Shown: positions 34,428 through 43,558 of the stretch, in pieces
How the letters are laid out: each line of letters begins with the position of its first letter
How positions within the stretch are numbered: the first letter of the stretch is position 1
Assembly: GCF_004369225.1 (NCBI RefSeq)
Contig: NZ_QFFZ01000002.1
Span: 62,001 to 126,000 of the forward strand
Origin: Pelotomaculum propionicicum
GTDB lineage: Bacteria > Bacillota > Desulfotomaculia > Desulfotomaculales > Pelotomaculaceae
Length of the DNA stretch: 64,000 nt
Direction of reading: 5' to 3'
Notes under the pieces: model-generated
The model's input: the letters and a program-made list of their open reading frames with translations, nothing else
Told to the model about the DNA's origin: nothing
Database searches by the model: none
Program-made: the position numbers and the translations under genes

Positions 34428-36350
34428 TCAACTGCGCCACATAACTTTGCCGCAGTCCCGCAAGTCGTAACCTCCCAGTTTTTTAACCTCCGCCTGAAAT
34501 TCCGGCAGCGCCATTACTGCCAATAATCTTTGGATATAAGGAGTATCCATATATTTTAAAGGGATGCACAGGTCATACCGTTCTTCGACAATACTGACAA
34601 AATCCAAATCCAGAGCTATAGCGGCAGCCCTGATGCCCAGGCCCGCGTCCGCCGCTCCTGCCTTTACCGCCACAGCGACAGCCATATGGGTGTATTCCTC
34701 ATGGTCGTAACCGCGGATCAAATCAGCGGCAATGTCCTTCTCTCCCAAGAGGTAATCCAGCAGGATCCTGGTGCCGGCGCCGCGCTGCCTGTTGACAAAA
34801 CTGACATCGTCCCGCCTCAGGTCTGCCAGTTCGTGGATGCCTTTAGGGTTGCCCCTGGCCAGGATTAAGCCCTGCTCCCGGTAGACCAGGTTGACCAGAG
34901 CTACTTTCCTGTCCGGCAGTATCCTTTTAACATAGTTAATATTGTACTCCCCTGTTTCCTCATCAAGCAGGTGTGTGCCCGCGCAGTGCGCCTCACCCCT
35001 GCGCAGGGCGGTCAGCCCGCCCAGGCTGCCGACATGGGCGGAAGACAGGGTCGCCTCGGGATATTTAAGGCGCAAAAAGTTGGCCAGCACGTCCAGAGAG
35101 TTGTCATGACTGCCGATAATAACTGTCGTTTCCCTGATCTCCCGCGGCGTCCTGAACAGCTCTACTGTGGCCGTATCTCCGGCGTTGTAGCCTTCCGAAA
35201 GCCTTGGAATCCGGATCACGCCGTCGGCCCGCACAAGTGACATGAGGACTCCCGCGCCCCGCGCAATAGGAGTTGCCACAACCTTGTCCCCCACCTGACC
35301 AAGCTTAACCCTTACAAATTCCTCAACGCCCACCGAGGAAACCATCTTTCTTGATACGGTTGCCTCAGCTGTATCCAAAGGCGGCGGCACAGTACCCATT
35401 TTTCTAAAGATAACCGGCTTTACAAAAAGGTCCAGGCCCATGTAAGCTGATACTGGATAGCCAGGCACGCCTATAACGGGCTTGCCTTTGATCTCCCCCA
35501 GGATGACCGGTTTGCCGGGTTTAGTGGCCACGCCGTGCACCAGCACCGAGCCGAGAGCCCTGATTGCATCCGCTGTGAAATCCTCTGAGCCTGATGAGGA
35601 CCCGGCGTTGATCAATACAATGTCCGCTTCATCAACCGAGCTTGCCAGCGTAGCTTTGAGGCTTGCAAAATCATCCGCCGTGATTTCTTTGCGCAGCGCT
35701 TTGCCCCCCCAACTCTCCACCATTGCCCCCAGCATCCGGGAGTTATATTCAATAATATCACCCGGCTTCAAATCTGTGCCCGGCTGGACCAGTTCTGTGC
35801 CGGTAGGCATCAGCGCCACCCTGGGGCGTGGATGCACATACAGGCTATCAACCCCTCCCGCCAGCAGAGCCCCGATATCAACAGGCCTTACCAGGTGGTT
35901 GGCGGGAATAATCATCTCGGTGGCGACAATGTCTTCTCCCACAAAACGAACATGCTGCCAGGGGGGCGCAGCATGTATTATTTCAATAAGGTCCGGCTGC
36001 ACATAGTGCACATCTTCAATCATAATCACAGCGTCGCAGCCTTCCGGCAGGGGGTCACCCGTATCGACAGGGAAAGCCTCCCTTCCCACCCGTAATTTTT
36101 TAGGTGAAATTTCGAAAGCCCCGTAGGTGTCATACGAGCGTACAGCCAGGCCGTCCATAGCCGAGGCGTGGTAATGGGGTGAAGATATCCTGGCGTACAC
36201 CGGCGCCGCCGCTACCCTGCCCAGCGCTTCTTCAGCGGGGACCAGTTCCGGCCGGCCCGGGTTCAGGGCGCCCAGGTCATTTAAATAACTCAAATATTTT
36301 TCCAGTGCCGCCTCCCAGGGCAGGTCGTCCAGATAAACCGTACGCTTCAT
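34428..36350 (-). CDS. MoeA fused to a periplasmic-binding-protein-like domain
   Basis: 640 residues from ATG 36350 (GAGGTG before). Residues 1-~405 are MoeA: PAEEALGRVAAAPVYARISS, SAMDGLAVRS, INAGSSSGSEDFT and GVPGYPVSAYMGLD. From ~410 a PBP-like domain (PF12727 type) follows: VIIGSHDNSLDVLANFLRLK, FVNRQRGAGTRILLDYLL and AVAVKAGAADAGLGIRAAAI. In related proteins the extra domain is thought to sense molybdate/tungstate or substrate. It pairs with a plain MoeA just upstream, so the two may favour different metals (Mo versus W). Confidence 0.9.
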   Translation of the reverse strand: MKRTVYLDDLPWEAALEKYLSYLNDLGALNPGRPELVPAEEALGRVAAAPVYARISSPHYHASAMDGLAVRSYDTYGAFEISPKKLRVGREAFPVDTGDPLPEGCDAVIMIEDVHYVQPDLIEIIHAAPPWQHVRFVGEDIVATEMIIPANHLVRPVDIGALLAGGVDSLYVHPRPRVALMPTGTELVQPGTDLKPGDIIEYNSRMLGAMVESWGGKALRKEITADDFASLKATLASSVDEADIVLINAGSSSGSEDFTADAIRALGSVLVHGVATKPGKPVILGEIKGKPVIGVPGYPVSAYMGLDLFVKPVIFRKMGTVPPPLDTAEATVSRKMVSSVGVEEFVRVKLGQVGDKVVATPIARGAGVLMSLVRADGVIRIPRLSEGYNAGDTATVELFRTPREIRETTVIIGSHDNSLDVLANFLRLKYPEATLSSAHVGSLGGLTALRRGEAHCAGTHLLDEETGEYNINYVKRILPDRKVALVNLVYREQGLILARGNPKGIHELADLRRDDVSFVNRQRGAGTRILLDYLLGEKDIAADLIRGYDHEEYTHMAVAVAVKAGAADAGLGIRAAAIALDLDFVSIVEERYDLCIPLKYMDTPYIQRLLAVMALPEFQAEVKKLGGYDLRDCGKVMWRS

Positions 36351-36375
36351 ATTTAAAAGCACCTCATTAAGTCTT

Positions 36376-37617
36376 TTAAAATAATTTCACTTCCACTATC
36401 TCCCCGGCCTCAACACCCTCTTTGCCGGCAGGTATGTGCGCCAGGCCGTCGGCTCTGACCATGGTGCTGATTAAGCCTGATTTACCCAGTACAGGTTCGG
36501 CAAAAAACCGACCGTCACTATATCCAAGCTTAACCCGGACAAAGTCCTCGCGTCCCGCAGCCGAGCGCAGGTTGCGGGTAATTACCGCTCTCAAAGGAAA
36601 TTCCATGGCTATTTCTTTAGCCCCTGTTGGGTACCCCCCCATCCGCACAAGGGGCGCCACCATCAGGTCAAAGACAACCATGGCCGAAGCCGGGTGGCCC
36701 GGCAGGCCGAAAACAGGTTTCCCTCCCAGGATCGCCCCTAGCGCGGGTTTGCCGGGGCTAATCGCAATGCCGTGAAAAAGGACGCCCGGCTTCCCGGCAG
36801 CATCAATTACCTTGGAGGCCACATCGCGTGTGCCGACTGAACTGCCGCCGGAGAAGAGGACCATATCGTTATCTTTCAGGGCGACCCTCAGGATATCTTT
36901 TAATTTTTCATAATTGTCGCTGACAATCCCGTACAGCCGCGGGGCACCGCCGCAAGCGGCTATCGCCCCGTACAGGGCGTGGGAGTTGATGTCACGTACC
37001 TGGCCGGATAAAGGGTTCTCCCCGGGGTTAACCAGCTCATCTCCAGTGGAAACAATACCTACCTTTAATGAAACGGCCACTTCAACTTCCGTCACACCGA
37101 TGGATGACAGCATGCCAAGGTCCTGCGCCCTGATTTGGTGGCCAACCGGGAGCGCGATTTCACCCGCGGCTATGTCGTCTCCCCTGCGCACCATGTTCTC
37201 TCCGGGCGCGACCGGCTTGATGATGCCGATGGTGCGGCTGTCCAATTCCTCGGTGTACTCCACCATCACCACAGCGTCAGCCCCGGCAGGAAGCATTCCC
37301 CCGGTGGGGATGCGGTAAGCCTGGCCTGACTTGACTTCCCCTTCCGGCCGCCTGCCTATGATTATCTCGCCGGTTATATCAACGTATGCCGGCATTCCTT
37401 CCGTGGCGCCATATGTATCTCTGGCCCGCACTGCAAAGCCGTCCATGGTGGACCGGTCGAAACCCGGCACATCATCGACGGCGCGCACTTCGGCCGCCAG
37501 CCTGCGGCCAAGGCTTTTTAAAACCGGCACCTTTTCGTGCGGCCACTTGTCCGGCAGGTGGGCGGCTATGGCAGCCCTGGCCTCATCTACTGTCAGAACA
37601 TTAAAAAGTTCAGCCAT
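36376..37617 (-). CDS. moeA: molybdopterin molybdenumtransferase MoeA
   Basis: 413 residues. Typical motifs are DDVPGFDRSTMDGFAVRA, RIPTGGMLPAGADAVVMVEY, FSGGSSVGTRD, PGKPALGAILGGKPVFGLPG. It inserts metal into adenylylated molybdopterin. It starts 4 nt after mobB with only a weak site, so it is probably coupled. Confidence 0.93.
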   Translation of the reverse strand: MAELFNVLTVDEARAAIAAHLPDKWPHEKVPVLKSLGRRLAAEVRAVDDVPGFDRSTMDGFAVRARDTYGATEGMPAYVDITGEIIIGRRPEGEVKSGQAYRIPTGGMLPAGADAVVMVEYTEELDSRTIGIIKPVAPGENMVRRGDDIAAGEIALPVGHQIRAQDLGMLSSIGVTEVEVAVSLKVGIVSTGDELVNPGENPLSGQVRDINSHALYGAIAACGGAPRLYGIVSDNYEKLKDILRVALKDNDMVLFSGGSSVGTRDVASKVIDAAGKPGVLFHGIAISPGKPALGAILGGKPVFGLPGHPASAMVVFDLMVAPLVRMGGYPTGAKEIAMEFPLRAVITRNLRSAAGREDFVRVKLGYSDGRFFAEPVLGKSGLISTMVRADGLAHIPAGKEGVEAGEIVEVKLF

Positions 37618-37621
37618 AGAG

Positions 37622-38320
37622 TTAAAAACAACCCAGTTCGCATGATTTTATTTTGATTTTAAGTTCATTGGCGGCATTTCCTACCACTTTGGGGGCAACC
37701 TTCAATTCTTCAGCCAGTTTTCTGGCCTGCGTGCAGCTGAGCCGCCCTTCTTTGGCCGCCAGCCTTACCGCCTCTAAAACTTCCGGCTTAATTTCCGACA
37801 TTGCAGCACACTCCTTTTTTAGTATTACTCGCTCAATCAGATCAGCCACTCCTGCCGTGTCATCCAGCCCAAAATGAGGCGCCGGTCCGGCAGGGGCAGT
37901 GTCAGTCACCACAGCAACCAGTTCTCCCGCCGGGATTGCCGGGCGTTCAATTGCAGCGTGACGGTAGACTTCTATTTTAGGCCATTTCTCCTTTTTATAC
38001 CCTTCAAAAATAATCAGATCCAAATCGCCGGCTGCAGCCACAGCCATGTCCATGACTTCCTGCGGCGCCGGGCCGGCTGCAAACTTTTTGAAGAGTGTAA
38101 CCCCGTTGGGTGACGCCAGTGCTACAACATCAGCACCCGCCCGCGCATGCCGCCAGGTATCCTTCCCTTTTTGATCAAGATCCACTGGGTGGTGGGTATG
38201 CTTAATCACACCAAGCAAGTAGCCGCGGCTTTTCAGCACTGCGATCAGCTTTTCCAAAAAAGTGGTTTTCCCTGAGCCGGAATAACCAACCAAGCCAACA
38301 ACAGGCACTGTTTTTTTCAC
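37622..38320 (-). CDS. mobB: MobB GTP-binding protein with C-terminal extension
   Basis: 232 residues from GTG 38320 (GGAGG before). P-loop GYSGSGKTTFLEKL, IKHTHHPVDLDQKGKDTWRH and a DLIIFEGYKKEKWPK segment identify MobB, which aids attachment of GMP to molybdopterin. After ~165 a ~65-residue helical extension (AVRLAAKEGRLSCTQARKLA) follows, ending in CELGCF; this add-on occurs in several Clostridia and its job is unclear. No MobA is in the window. Confidence 0.9.
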   Translation of the reverse strand: MKKTVPVVGLVGYSGSGKTTFLEKLIAVLKSRGYLLGVIKHTHHPVDLDQKGKDTWRHARAGADVVALASPNGVTLFKKFAAGPAPQEVMDMAVAAAGDLDLIIFEGYKKEKWPKIEVYRHAAIERPAIPAGELVAVVTDTAPAGPAPHFGLDDTAGVADLIERVILKKECAAMSEIKPEVLEAVRLAAKEGRLSCTQARKLAEELKVAPKVVGNAANELKIKIKSCELGCF

Positions 38321-38340
38321 AGGAACCTCCGATTTGAGTC

Positions 38341-38368
38341 GTGAGATGTGGGACGTGAGACGTGGGAT
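38341..38368. repeat. two 14-bp tandem units
   Basis: GTGAGATGTGGGAC followed by GTGAGACGTGGGAT, in the gap upstream of mobB. It is a short intergenic microsatellite-like repeat. The rest of the 150-bp gap holds no recognisable site. Confidence 0.75.
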
Positions 38369-38472
38369 TTTTATGAACTGTTATCCCATAACAACACTTA
38401 TACTCTAGATCCGTCTGACGATCCTATTAGAGTTAATAAATATACTAATGCTGTGCATAATTATATAAAAGC

Positions 38473-38907
38473 CTACTGTATGACTTCTATCGTGTCGCCG
38501 GTTTTAACCTGGCCGCCTTCCAGTACTCTGATGAAGATGCCCTCTCTGGGCATGACGCAGTCACCGGCCTGGTAGAAAATAGCACAGCGGTTGTGGCATT
38601 CTTTGCCGATCTGGGTAACCTCGCCGACTGCCTCGCTGCCTATCTTCAGGCGTGTGCCTATTGGCAGTTCAACCAGGTTTATGCCTTCCGTGGTAAGGTT
38701 CTCGGCAAAGTCACCGGGGCCGACATCCAGGCCCATCGCCCGCATTTTTTCAATGCTCTCCAGCGCCAAAAGGCTGACTTGGCGGTGCCATGGCCCGCTG
38801 TGAGCATCATCCTGCAGGCCGTGTTCCTTAACCAGTATCCCTTCTCCTTTGTCCTTTTTACGCATCCCTTTTTCCGGGCTGGTACATACAGCCTTTATTA
38901 TACCCAT
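38473..38907 (-). CDS. MOSC-domain protein
   Basis: 144 residues with AGGAG before the ATG. The MOSC core has VKEHGLQDDAHSGPWHRQVS, PGDFAENLTTEGI and a Cys in EVTQIGKECHNRCAIF. MOSC domains handle sulfur or bind Moco in sulfuration and transfer steps. Its place between mobB and moaA fits delivery of the finished cofactor. Confidence 0.9.
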   Translation of the reverse strand: MGIIKAVCTSPEKGMRKKDKGEGILVKEHGLQDDAHSGPWHRQVSLLALESIEKMRAMGLDVGPGDFAENLTTEGINLVELPIGTRLKIGSEAVGEVTQIGKECHNRCAIFYQAGDCVMPREGIFIRVLEGGQVKTGDTIEVIQ

Positions 38908-39014
38908 ACAGGTTACATCTCCTTTTATATAACAAAATTTATTTTAAGAAAAAAGAGTGATCCCGGCACTTATATTTTTTAACTTTTTAAAGCTTGATAA
39001 CCACAGCACAAAAC

Positions 39015-39995
39015 CTACCCGCCAATTTGGGACATGCTCCTGCGCTTATCCCTCCAGCCGTCCAGCATATGGTGCCGGTCCGGTTTCATATAAACCGCGT
39101 CAAGAATTAATTCAGCAACTTCCCTGATCCGCGCTCCCTCACGCAGCGGGGTCCTCAAATCCACTTCCCGCTCGTCGTAAAGGCAAGGCCTCAGTCCTCC
39201 GCTGGCGGTCAGGCGCAGGCGGTTGCATTTCTCGCAGAAATGTTCGCTCATGGAGTTGATAAAGCCAACAGTTCCGGCAGCGTCCTTAAAGCGGTAATAT
39301 TTGGCCGGGCCGCCGCCGGAAGTCATTGTGGCCGGCAGCAATTGGCCGATTTTCCTTTTTAGCCTGTCCATTATCTCCCCGGCCGGGACAAAGCGCCCCT
39401 TGGACCAGGTCAGGGAGGAACCTATGGGCATCAGCTCAATAAAGCGTATGTGCAGTGGATTTTCCAGAGTAAGGCGGGCCATGTCCACAACCTCATCATC
39501 GTTGAAATCACGGATCACCACAGTATTTAATTTAACCGGATGAAGCCCGGCCTCCAAAGCTGACTGGATTCCCTGCCAGGCCTGGGCCAGTTCACCGCCG
39601 CGCGTTAAATCCCGGTAGCGCTCATCCTTTAGAGTATCCAGGCTGATATTGACCCTTTTGACACCCGCTTCTTTAAGAGCTTTGGCGCGGGCAGGCAGCA
39701 GCAGGCCGTTGGTGGTGAGGGTAATATCATCGATGCCGGGAATAGTTGAAATGCGCCGCACCAAATCATCCAATCCCTTGCGCACCAACGGTTCGCCCCC
39801 GGTCAGGCGTATTTTTTTAATCCCGATTAGCGCCGCGGCCTTGATGATGGTTTCGATCTCCTCCAGGCGCAGGATCTCCTCATGGGAAGCAGACTTAACT
39901 CCCTCCGGCGGCATGCAGTAAATACAGCGCAAATTGCACTTGTCGGTAACCGAAACACGCAGGTATTCTATGTCCCGCCTGTAAGTATCAAGCAT
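39015..39995 (-). CDS. moaA: GTP 3',8-cyclase MoaA (radical SAM)
   Basis: 326 residues. The N-terminal radical-SAM cluster motif is CNLRCIYC, SAM-binding GGEPLVR follows, and the C-terminal second cluster uses FCEKCNRLRLTASGGLRPCL. The usual end with GG-type tail (MSQIGG) is present. It makes the first intermediate from GTP for MoaC. AGAAGGTGA precedes ATG 39995. Confidence 0.96.
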   Translation of the reverse strand: MLDTYRRDIEYLRVSVTDKCNLRCIYCMPPEGVKSASHEEILRLEEIETIIKAAALIGIKKIRLTGGEPLVRKGLDDLVRRISTIPGIDDITLTTNGLLLPARAKALKEAGVKRVNISLDTLKDERYRDLTRGGELAQAWQGIQSALEAGLHPVKLNTVVIRDFNDDEVVDMARLTLENPLHIRFIELMPIGSSLTWSKGRFVPAGEIMDRLKRKIGQLLPATMTSGGGPAKYYRFKDAAGTVGFINSMSEHFCEKCNRLRLTASGGLRPCLYDEREVDLRTPLREGARIREVAELILDAVYMKPDRHHMLDGWRDKRRSMSQIGG

Positions 39996-40050
39996 ATTTT
40001 CACCTTCTGATTTATAAGTTAGTCAACCAAAAAAATTAATTATATGTCTT

Positions 40051-40743
40051 CTACCGGCCGCGCTGCTGGGCCGTAGTCAGAACGGCGGTAATGCCAAAGG
40101 CCAGCAGCAGCAGGATAATACTAAGAGCGGTAGCTGTTTCCCATCTTCCCTTATTCACTTCCAAAACAGTGGCGGTTGTAAGTACCGCCGTGTATCCTTT
40201 CAAGTTGCCGCCCACCATCATGGAGGCGCCAACTTCAGATATCGCCCCGCCAAAACCGGCGATAACCGCCGCCAACAGGCCAAGCCTGGCTTCCCTCAAA
40301 AGCAGCCACAGCAACTGCAGGCGCGAAGCGCCCAGGGCCAGGATCTGGAGCCTGATCTTGGGGTTCAGGGACTGAATGGCGGCGATAGTAAAACCAGTGA
40401 TAATCGGCGCCGCAATGATGATCTGGGCCACTATCATCGCTGTAGGCGTGTACAGCAGGCTCAGGAAACCCAGGGGGCCGTAGCGGCTTAGGGTCAGCCA
40501 GACCCATAATCCCACCACTACCGGCGGCAGGCCCATACCGAAATTAATGATACTTACCACCAGCTTGCGCCCGGGGAAAGAGGCAAGAGCTAAAAAAGTG
40601 CCCAGGGGCATGCCGAGCAACAGGCCAATCAGTGTGGCTGTTCCTGATACGTGAAGGGTACGGAAGATAACCTCAAACACATCCCGGTCTCCACTAAACA
40701 GCAGGCGTAACGCTTCCAGCAGCCCCTGCCAGTAAACTTCCAT
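40051..40743 (-). CDS. tupB: tungstate/molybdate-type ABC transporter permease (TupB-like)
   Basis: About 230 residues with five to six membrane spans. The permease loop motif (RLQILALGASRLQLLWLLL, then REAR) and ISEVGASMMVGGNLKGYTAV are typical of TupB. ATG 40743 has AAGGTGA 5 nt before. No binding protein or ATPase gene (tupA, tupC) flanks it, which is unusual. It lies between a ModE-like regulator and moaA. Confidence 0.85.
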   Translation of the reverse strand: MEVYWQGLLEALRLLFSGDRDVFEVIFRTLHVSGTATLIGLLLGMPLGTFLALASFPGRKLVVSIINFGMGLPPVVVGLWVWLTLSRYGPLGFLSLLYTPTAMIVAQIIIAAPIITGFTIAAIQSLNPKIRLQILALGASRLQLLWLLLREARLGLLAAVIAGFGGAISEVGASMMVGGNLKGYTAVLTTATVLEVNKGRWETATALSIILLLLAFGITAVLTTAQQRGR

Positions 40744-40847
40744 AGACATCACCTTTTTTATGGACTCTTAGCATGAGATAAAAACTGTCTAAGGCTTGTC
40801 TCCCTTATGCTTGAAATAATATAACCCGCCGCTAATTTTAGGGCCTG

Positions 40848-41222
40848 TCAGCCCTGAAATATCTGTTCAAAAGAGTTTTGAATAAAACTATCGACTTCGC
40901 GCTGAAACTCCCGGTACCTGCGCAAGAGCTCTTCAGCGCCGGGGGTCAGCTTGGCTCCGCCGCCCATCTCACCGCCAACCTGCGTCACAAGGAGCGGCAC
41001 TCCCCAATGCTTTTCCGCCACCTTGATTTTGCCCCAGGCCGCCCGGTAGGACATGGACATTTCCCTGGCCGCCTGTGAAATTGACCCTGTGTCTTTAACT
41101 TTAATTAAGATATTAAACAGGCCTTCACCAAAAATAGCCCCGTTTTTTTCCAGCCAAAGCTTGTGTTTAGCGCTAAGCGCCGCAGCACCGGTGTCGTATG
41201 ACGTACCGCGCACCGTGCCCAT
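40848..41222 (-). CDS. ModE-type winged-helix regulator
   Basis: 124 residues. The N-terminal LysR-like HTH reads ILIKVKDTGSISQAAREMSM, then SYRAAWGKIKVAEKHWG, with the GGEMGGGAKLTPGAEELL wing, as in ModE. The C-terminal molybdate-binding (MOP) domains are absent. It probably senses metal through a partner or serves as a short ModE form. It is the first gene of the leftward Moco/tungstate cluster, with GAGGGGG before the ATG. Confidence 0.85.
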   Translation of the reverse strand: MGTVRGTSYDTGAAALSAKHKLWLEKNGAIFGEGLFNILIKVKDTGSISQAAREMSMSYRAAWGKIKVAEKHWGVPLLVTQVGGEMGGGAKLTPGAEELLRRYREFQREVDSFIQNSFEQIFQG

Positions 41223-41521
41223 GCGATTACCCCCTCAAGGATACTGATCTGGGTTAATCTGAAGCAGATACTAACCAGGGACCTTATTGCGGGAGTGTAA
41301 CCTCCCATTGAAAAAAAATACATGCTGTTGCGGATAATGTCAAGTTTGCGCAGCAGAACTTGTTATTATTTCTTATTATACACTAAACCCTGCGCCTGTT
41401 GTTCGAAAAGGTTAACCAAATCCGGTGCATTCTCCCTGGAAGTTAAATATTAAAGCAGCTAATTTTCATAATATATTAAAAAACATGTCTAATTTGACAC
41501 TAAATGTAAATAACTCTGGAT
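41223..41521. other. intergenic region upstream of the ModE-like gene
   Basis: About 300 bp, AT-rich, no reading frame. One hairpin GGGAG-TGTAAC-CTCCC (41291-41306) lies about 70 nt before the ModE start. It is not a terminator on the transcribed strand, since no T-run follows. No Moco riboswitch pattern was recognised. Confidence 0.5.
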
Positions 41522-41761
41522 TTATCCCCCGGCCACAGCAGGGAAAAGAGACACACGGTCACCATCATTAAGGATCACTGCAAAATCCTTATGAATACCA
41601 TTAACTAAAAACGTGTGCACCTTGTCCTCAGGAATGTTGAGTTTTGTTAACAACTCCCTGCCCGTTAACCCCTCTGTTATAGGCACCGGGATGATTTGTC
41701 CAAAAGTTGTTCCCGGGATATAACTCTCCAGACCTGAAAAAACCCTTACTTCGACCTTCAA
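41522..41761 (-). CDS. moaD: MoaD/ThiS-like sulfur carrier
   Basis: 79 residues from TTG 41761 (GGAGGTGA upstream). A ubiquitin-like fold with FLVNGIHKDFAVILNDGDRV and SLFPAVAGG; the C-terminal Gly-Gly is the thiocarboxylation site. It would supply sulfur for molybdopterin or a tungstopterin. No MoaE or MoeB is nearby. Confidence 0.85.
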   Translation of the reverse strand: MKVEVRVFSGLESYIPGTTFGQIIPVPITEGLTGRELLTKLNIPEDKVHTFLVNGIHKDFAVILNDGDRVSLFPAVAGG

Positions 41762-41879
41762 AAAGTCTCACCTCCTGTAAGATGAATGAAGATTTAAAAT
41801 AATTGAAGCCCTCATGAACAGTATGAAATTTAGTCTCAGCAATTTTCTTGCCATTATCATAGATGGCAAGCATGACCTG

Positions 41880-42163
41880 TTATTGTTTACCCATTTTTTT
41901 AAAACCCAGCAATACACGGTAAGGCCCCGGAGTGCCGGGCGGCACAAACGCTACCCGGTCACCCGGCTTGATCAGACAGTCTACAGGCATAGCCTTCCCG
42001 TTAACAAATACTATTTCAATCCTTTCAGGGGGCAGGTCTAATTTACCGCCGGATCAACTGCGCTGATTTCCTCTTCTAAACTAAGTATAAGCGGGAAAGA
42101 CCACTTTCTCTCATCAAAAAGCTTTTTTAACTCGCCAAAACCTCTCACTTCAATGTCGCCCAT
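41880..42163 (-). pseudogene. second MoaD/ThiS-like gene with a one-base frameshift
   Basis: ATG 42163, behind AGGAGGGAG, opens MGDIEVRGFGELKKLFDERK and stops at TAG 42038. The next frame continues DLPPERIEIVFVNGKAMPVD, then PGDRVAFVPPGTPGPYRVLL, to TAA 41880. Joining them needs one extra base near 42045 (GGCGGTAAA). The joined product resembles MoaD-like proteins that lack the Gly-Gly tail. It is a true frameshift, a read error or, less likely, a recoding site. Confidence 0.7.
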
Positions 42164-42289
42164 CTTCTCCCTCCTAATCTTTTTACTGTTTGCCGGCAAA
42201 ACTTACTTCCTCTATACTTCTACTAATAAGGGAAGGGGTTGTGTTACAATATAGTCGCAAATTCCGTGCCGAATGAAAGGAGAACAACC

Positions 42290-42754
42290 GTGACTGGTCA
42301 AGAGGAAAAAGTAACCGTCCTTGAAACTACTATAGACGACATGAACCCGGAAATCTACTCCTATTTATTCGATAAACTCATGAAGGACGGCGCGCTGGAC
42401 GCCTATGTCATACCCGCGTATATGAAAAAGAACAGGCCGGCCAACCTTTTGTGTGTAATTTGTCATGCGGAAAAGCTGGAAACGTTACTTGAAACCGTCT
42501 TCAGGGAAACCTCAACTTTAGGCGTACGGATCAGGGAAGAGAAAAGAAGGGTCCTTTACAGAAGTTTTGAGCCGGTAAATACCCCCTGGGGGGAAGTTAC
42601 AGTGAAAACCGGCTTCGCCGGTGAAGACAAAAAAGAAATTCTGCAAATTGCCCCGGAATACGAAGAATGCAGGAGTCTTTCTGAAAAATCCGGTATTCCC
42701 CTGAAAAAAGTTTACACAGCCGCCCTGCTGGCCTTTGAAAAGCTGAAGAAATAA
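42290..42754 (+). CDS. larC2: LarC2: C-terminal part of nickel-pincer nickelochelatase
   Basis: 154 residues from GTG 42290 (AAAGGAGAA before). VTVLETTIDDMNPEIYSYLF, VIPAYMKKNRPANLLCVICH and RETSTLGVRIREEKRRVLYR are LarC C-terminal motifs. LarC inserts nickel into the pyridinium bis-thiocarboxylate cofactor. In Lactobacillus, LarC1 and LarC2 are joined by programmed frameshifting on one strand. Here LarC2 converges on larC1, 9 nt from its stop. Confidence 0.9.
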   Translation: MTGQEEKVTVLETTIDDMNPEIYSYLFDKLMKDGALDAYVIPAYMKKNRPANLLCVICHAEKLETLLETVFRETSTLGVRIREEKRRVLYRSFEPVNTPWGEVTVKTGFAGEDKKEILQIAPEYEECRSLSEKSGIPLKKVYTAALLAFEKLKK

Positions 42755-42763
42755 CAAGGGAGT

Positions 42764-43558
42764 TTACTCTATATCTTCTGGACCTTGGTTATGGTTATGA
42801 TGGTGTTGGTGAACATTCTCCCGGGCGGAACCGCGGCCTGGATAACGCTCACCCACGATCAGCCTTAACAGGTTGGGGTGCTCCATAACCTTTTTACCGG
42901 CGCCGTAGCCTACTTTTTCAACAGTCAGGGCCGGCAGGTCAATGAAACCATCCGCCAGCACAGAAACAAGGGCGGCCCCGGTGGGAGTCACCAATTCCCC
43001 TTCGATACCAGCGCCGTAAACAGGAGCCTGCCGCAGCACTTCCAGTGTGGCGGGCGCCGGTGATGGGATTACGCCGTGCATACACCTGATAAAACCTTTG
43101 CCCATGGGCAGGGGTGAAGCGTAAACCTTGTCCACCCCAAGCCGGCTCAGGCCCAGTACTGTGCCCACCACATCCACTATAGCGTCAACCGCCCCAACCT
43201 CATGGAAGTGGACCTGGTCCGGCGCTGTATCATGGACGGCAGCCTCAGCCTCTGCCAGGCGGTGAAAAACAGCCTTGCTTTTCTCTTTTACTTCCGCCGG
43301 CAGCCCGCTGTTGTCTATAATCTTTAAGATGTCGTCCAGGCGCCGCTCGGGCTGATTTGTTTCCAGCAGGTCAACAAAGACATTGGCGCAGGAAATACCG
43401 TTTCTTTTTTCTCTTTTCCAATAAATTTCATAGCCGTCAACCGGCAGCAGCGCCAACTGCTCCTTTAACAAAGCAAAGTCAACTCCGGCGCTGACCAGTG
43501 CGCCCAGGCACATATCACCGCTTATACCTGAAAAACAATCAAAATAAGCTATTCTCAC
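42764..43558 (-). CDS. larC1: LarC1: N-terminal part of nickel-pincer nickelochelatase
   Basis: 264 residues from GTG 43558 overlapping larB (GTGA). Starts MRIAYFDCFSGISGDMCLGA and contains VHFHEVGAVDAIVDVVG and ELVTPTGAALV. The His-rich tail (ENVHQHHHNHN) likely binds nickel. It ends about where LarC1 of other species ends. The CTP-using metal insertion step would need LarC2, encoded convergently. Confidence 0.92.
   Translation of the reverse strand: MRIAYFDCFSGISGDMCLGALVSAGVDFALLKEQLALLPVDGYEIYWKREKRNGISCANVFVDLLETNQPERRLDDILKIIDNSGLPAEVKEKSKAVFHRLAEAEAAVHDTAPDQVHFHEVGAVDAIVDVVGTVLGLSRLGVDKVYASPLPMGKGFIRCMHGVIPSPAPATLEVLRQAPVYGAGIEGELVTPTGAALVSVLADGFIDLPALTVEKVGYGAGKKVMEHPNLLRLIVGERYPGRGSARENVHQHHHNHNQGPEDIE

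Noticed and set aside
41291-41306. Hairpin upstream of the ModE-like gene as a Moco riboswitch or terminator
   Set aside because: Only one 5-bp stem, the T-run is on the wrong side, and no riboswitch core was recognised.
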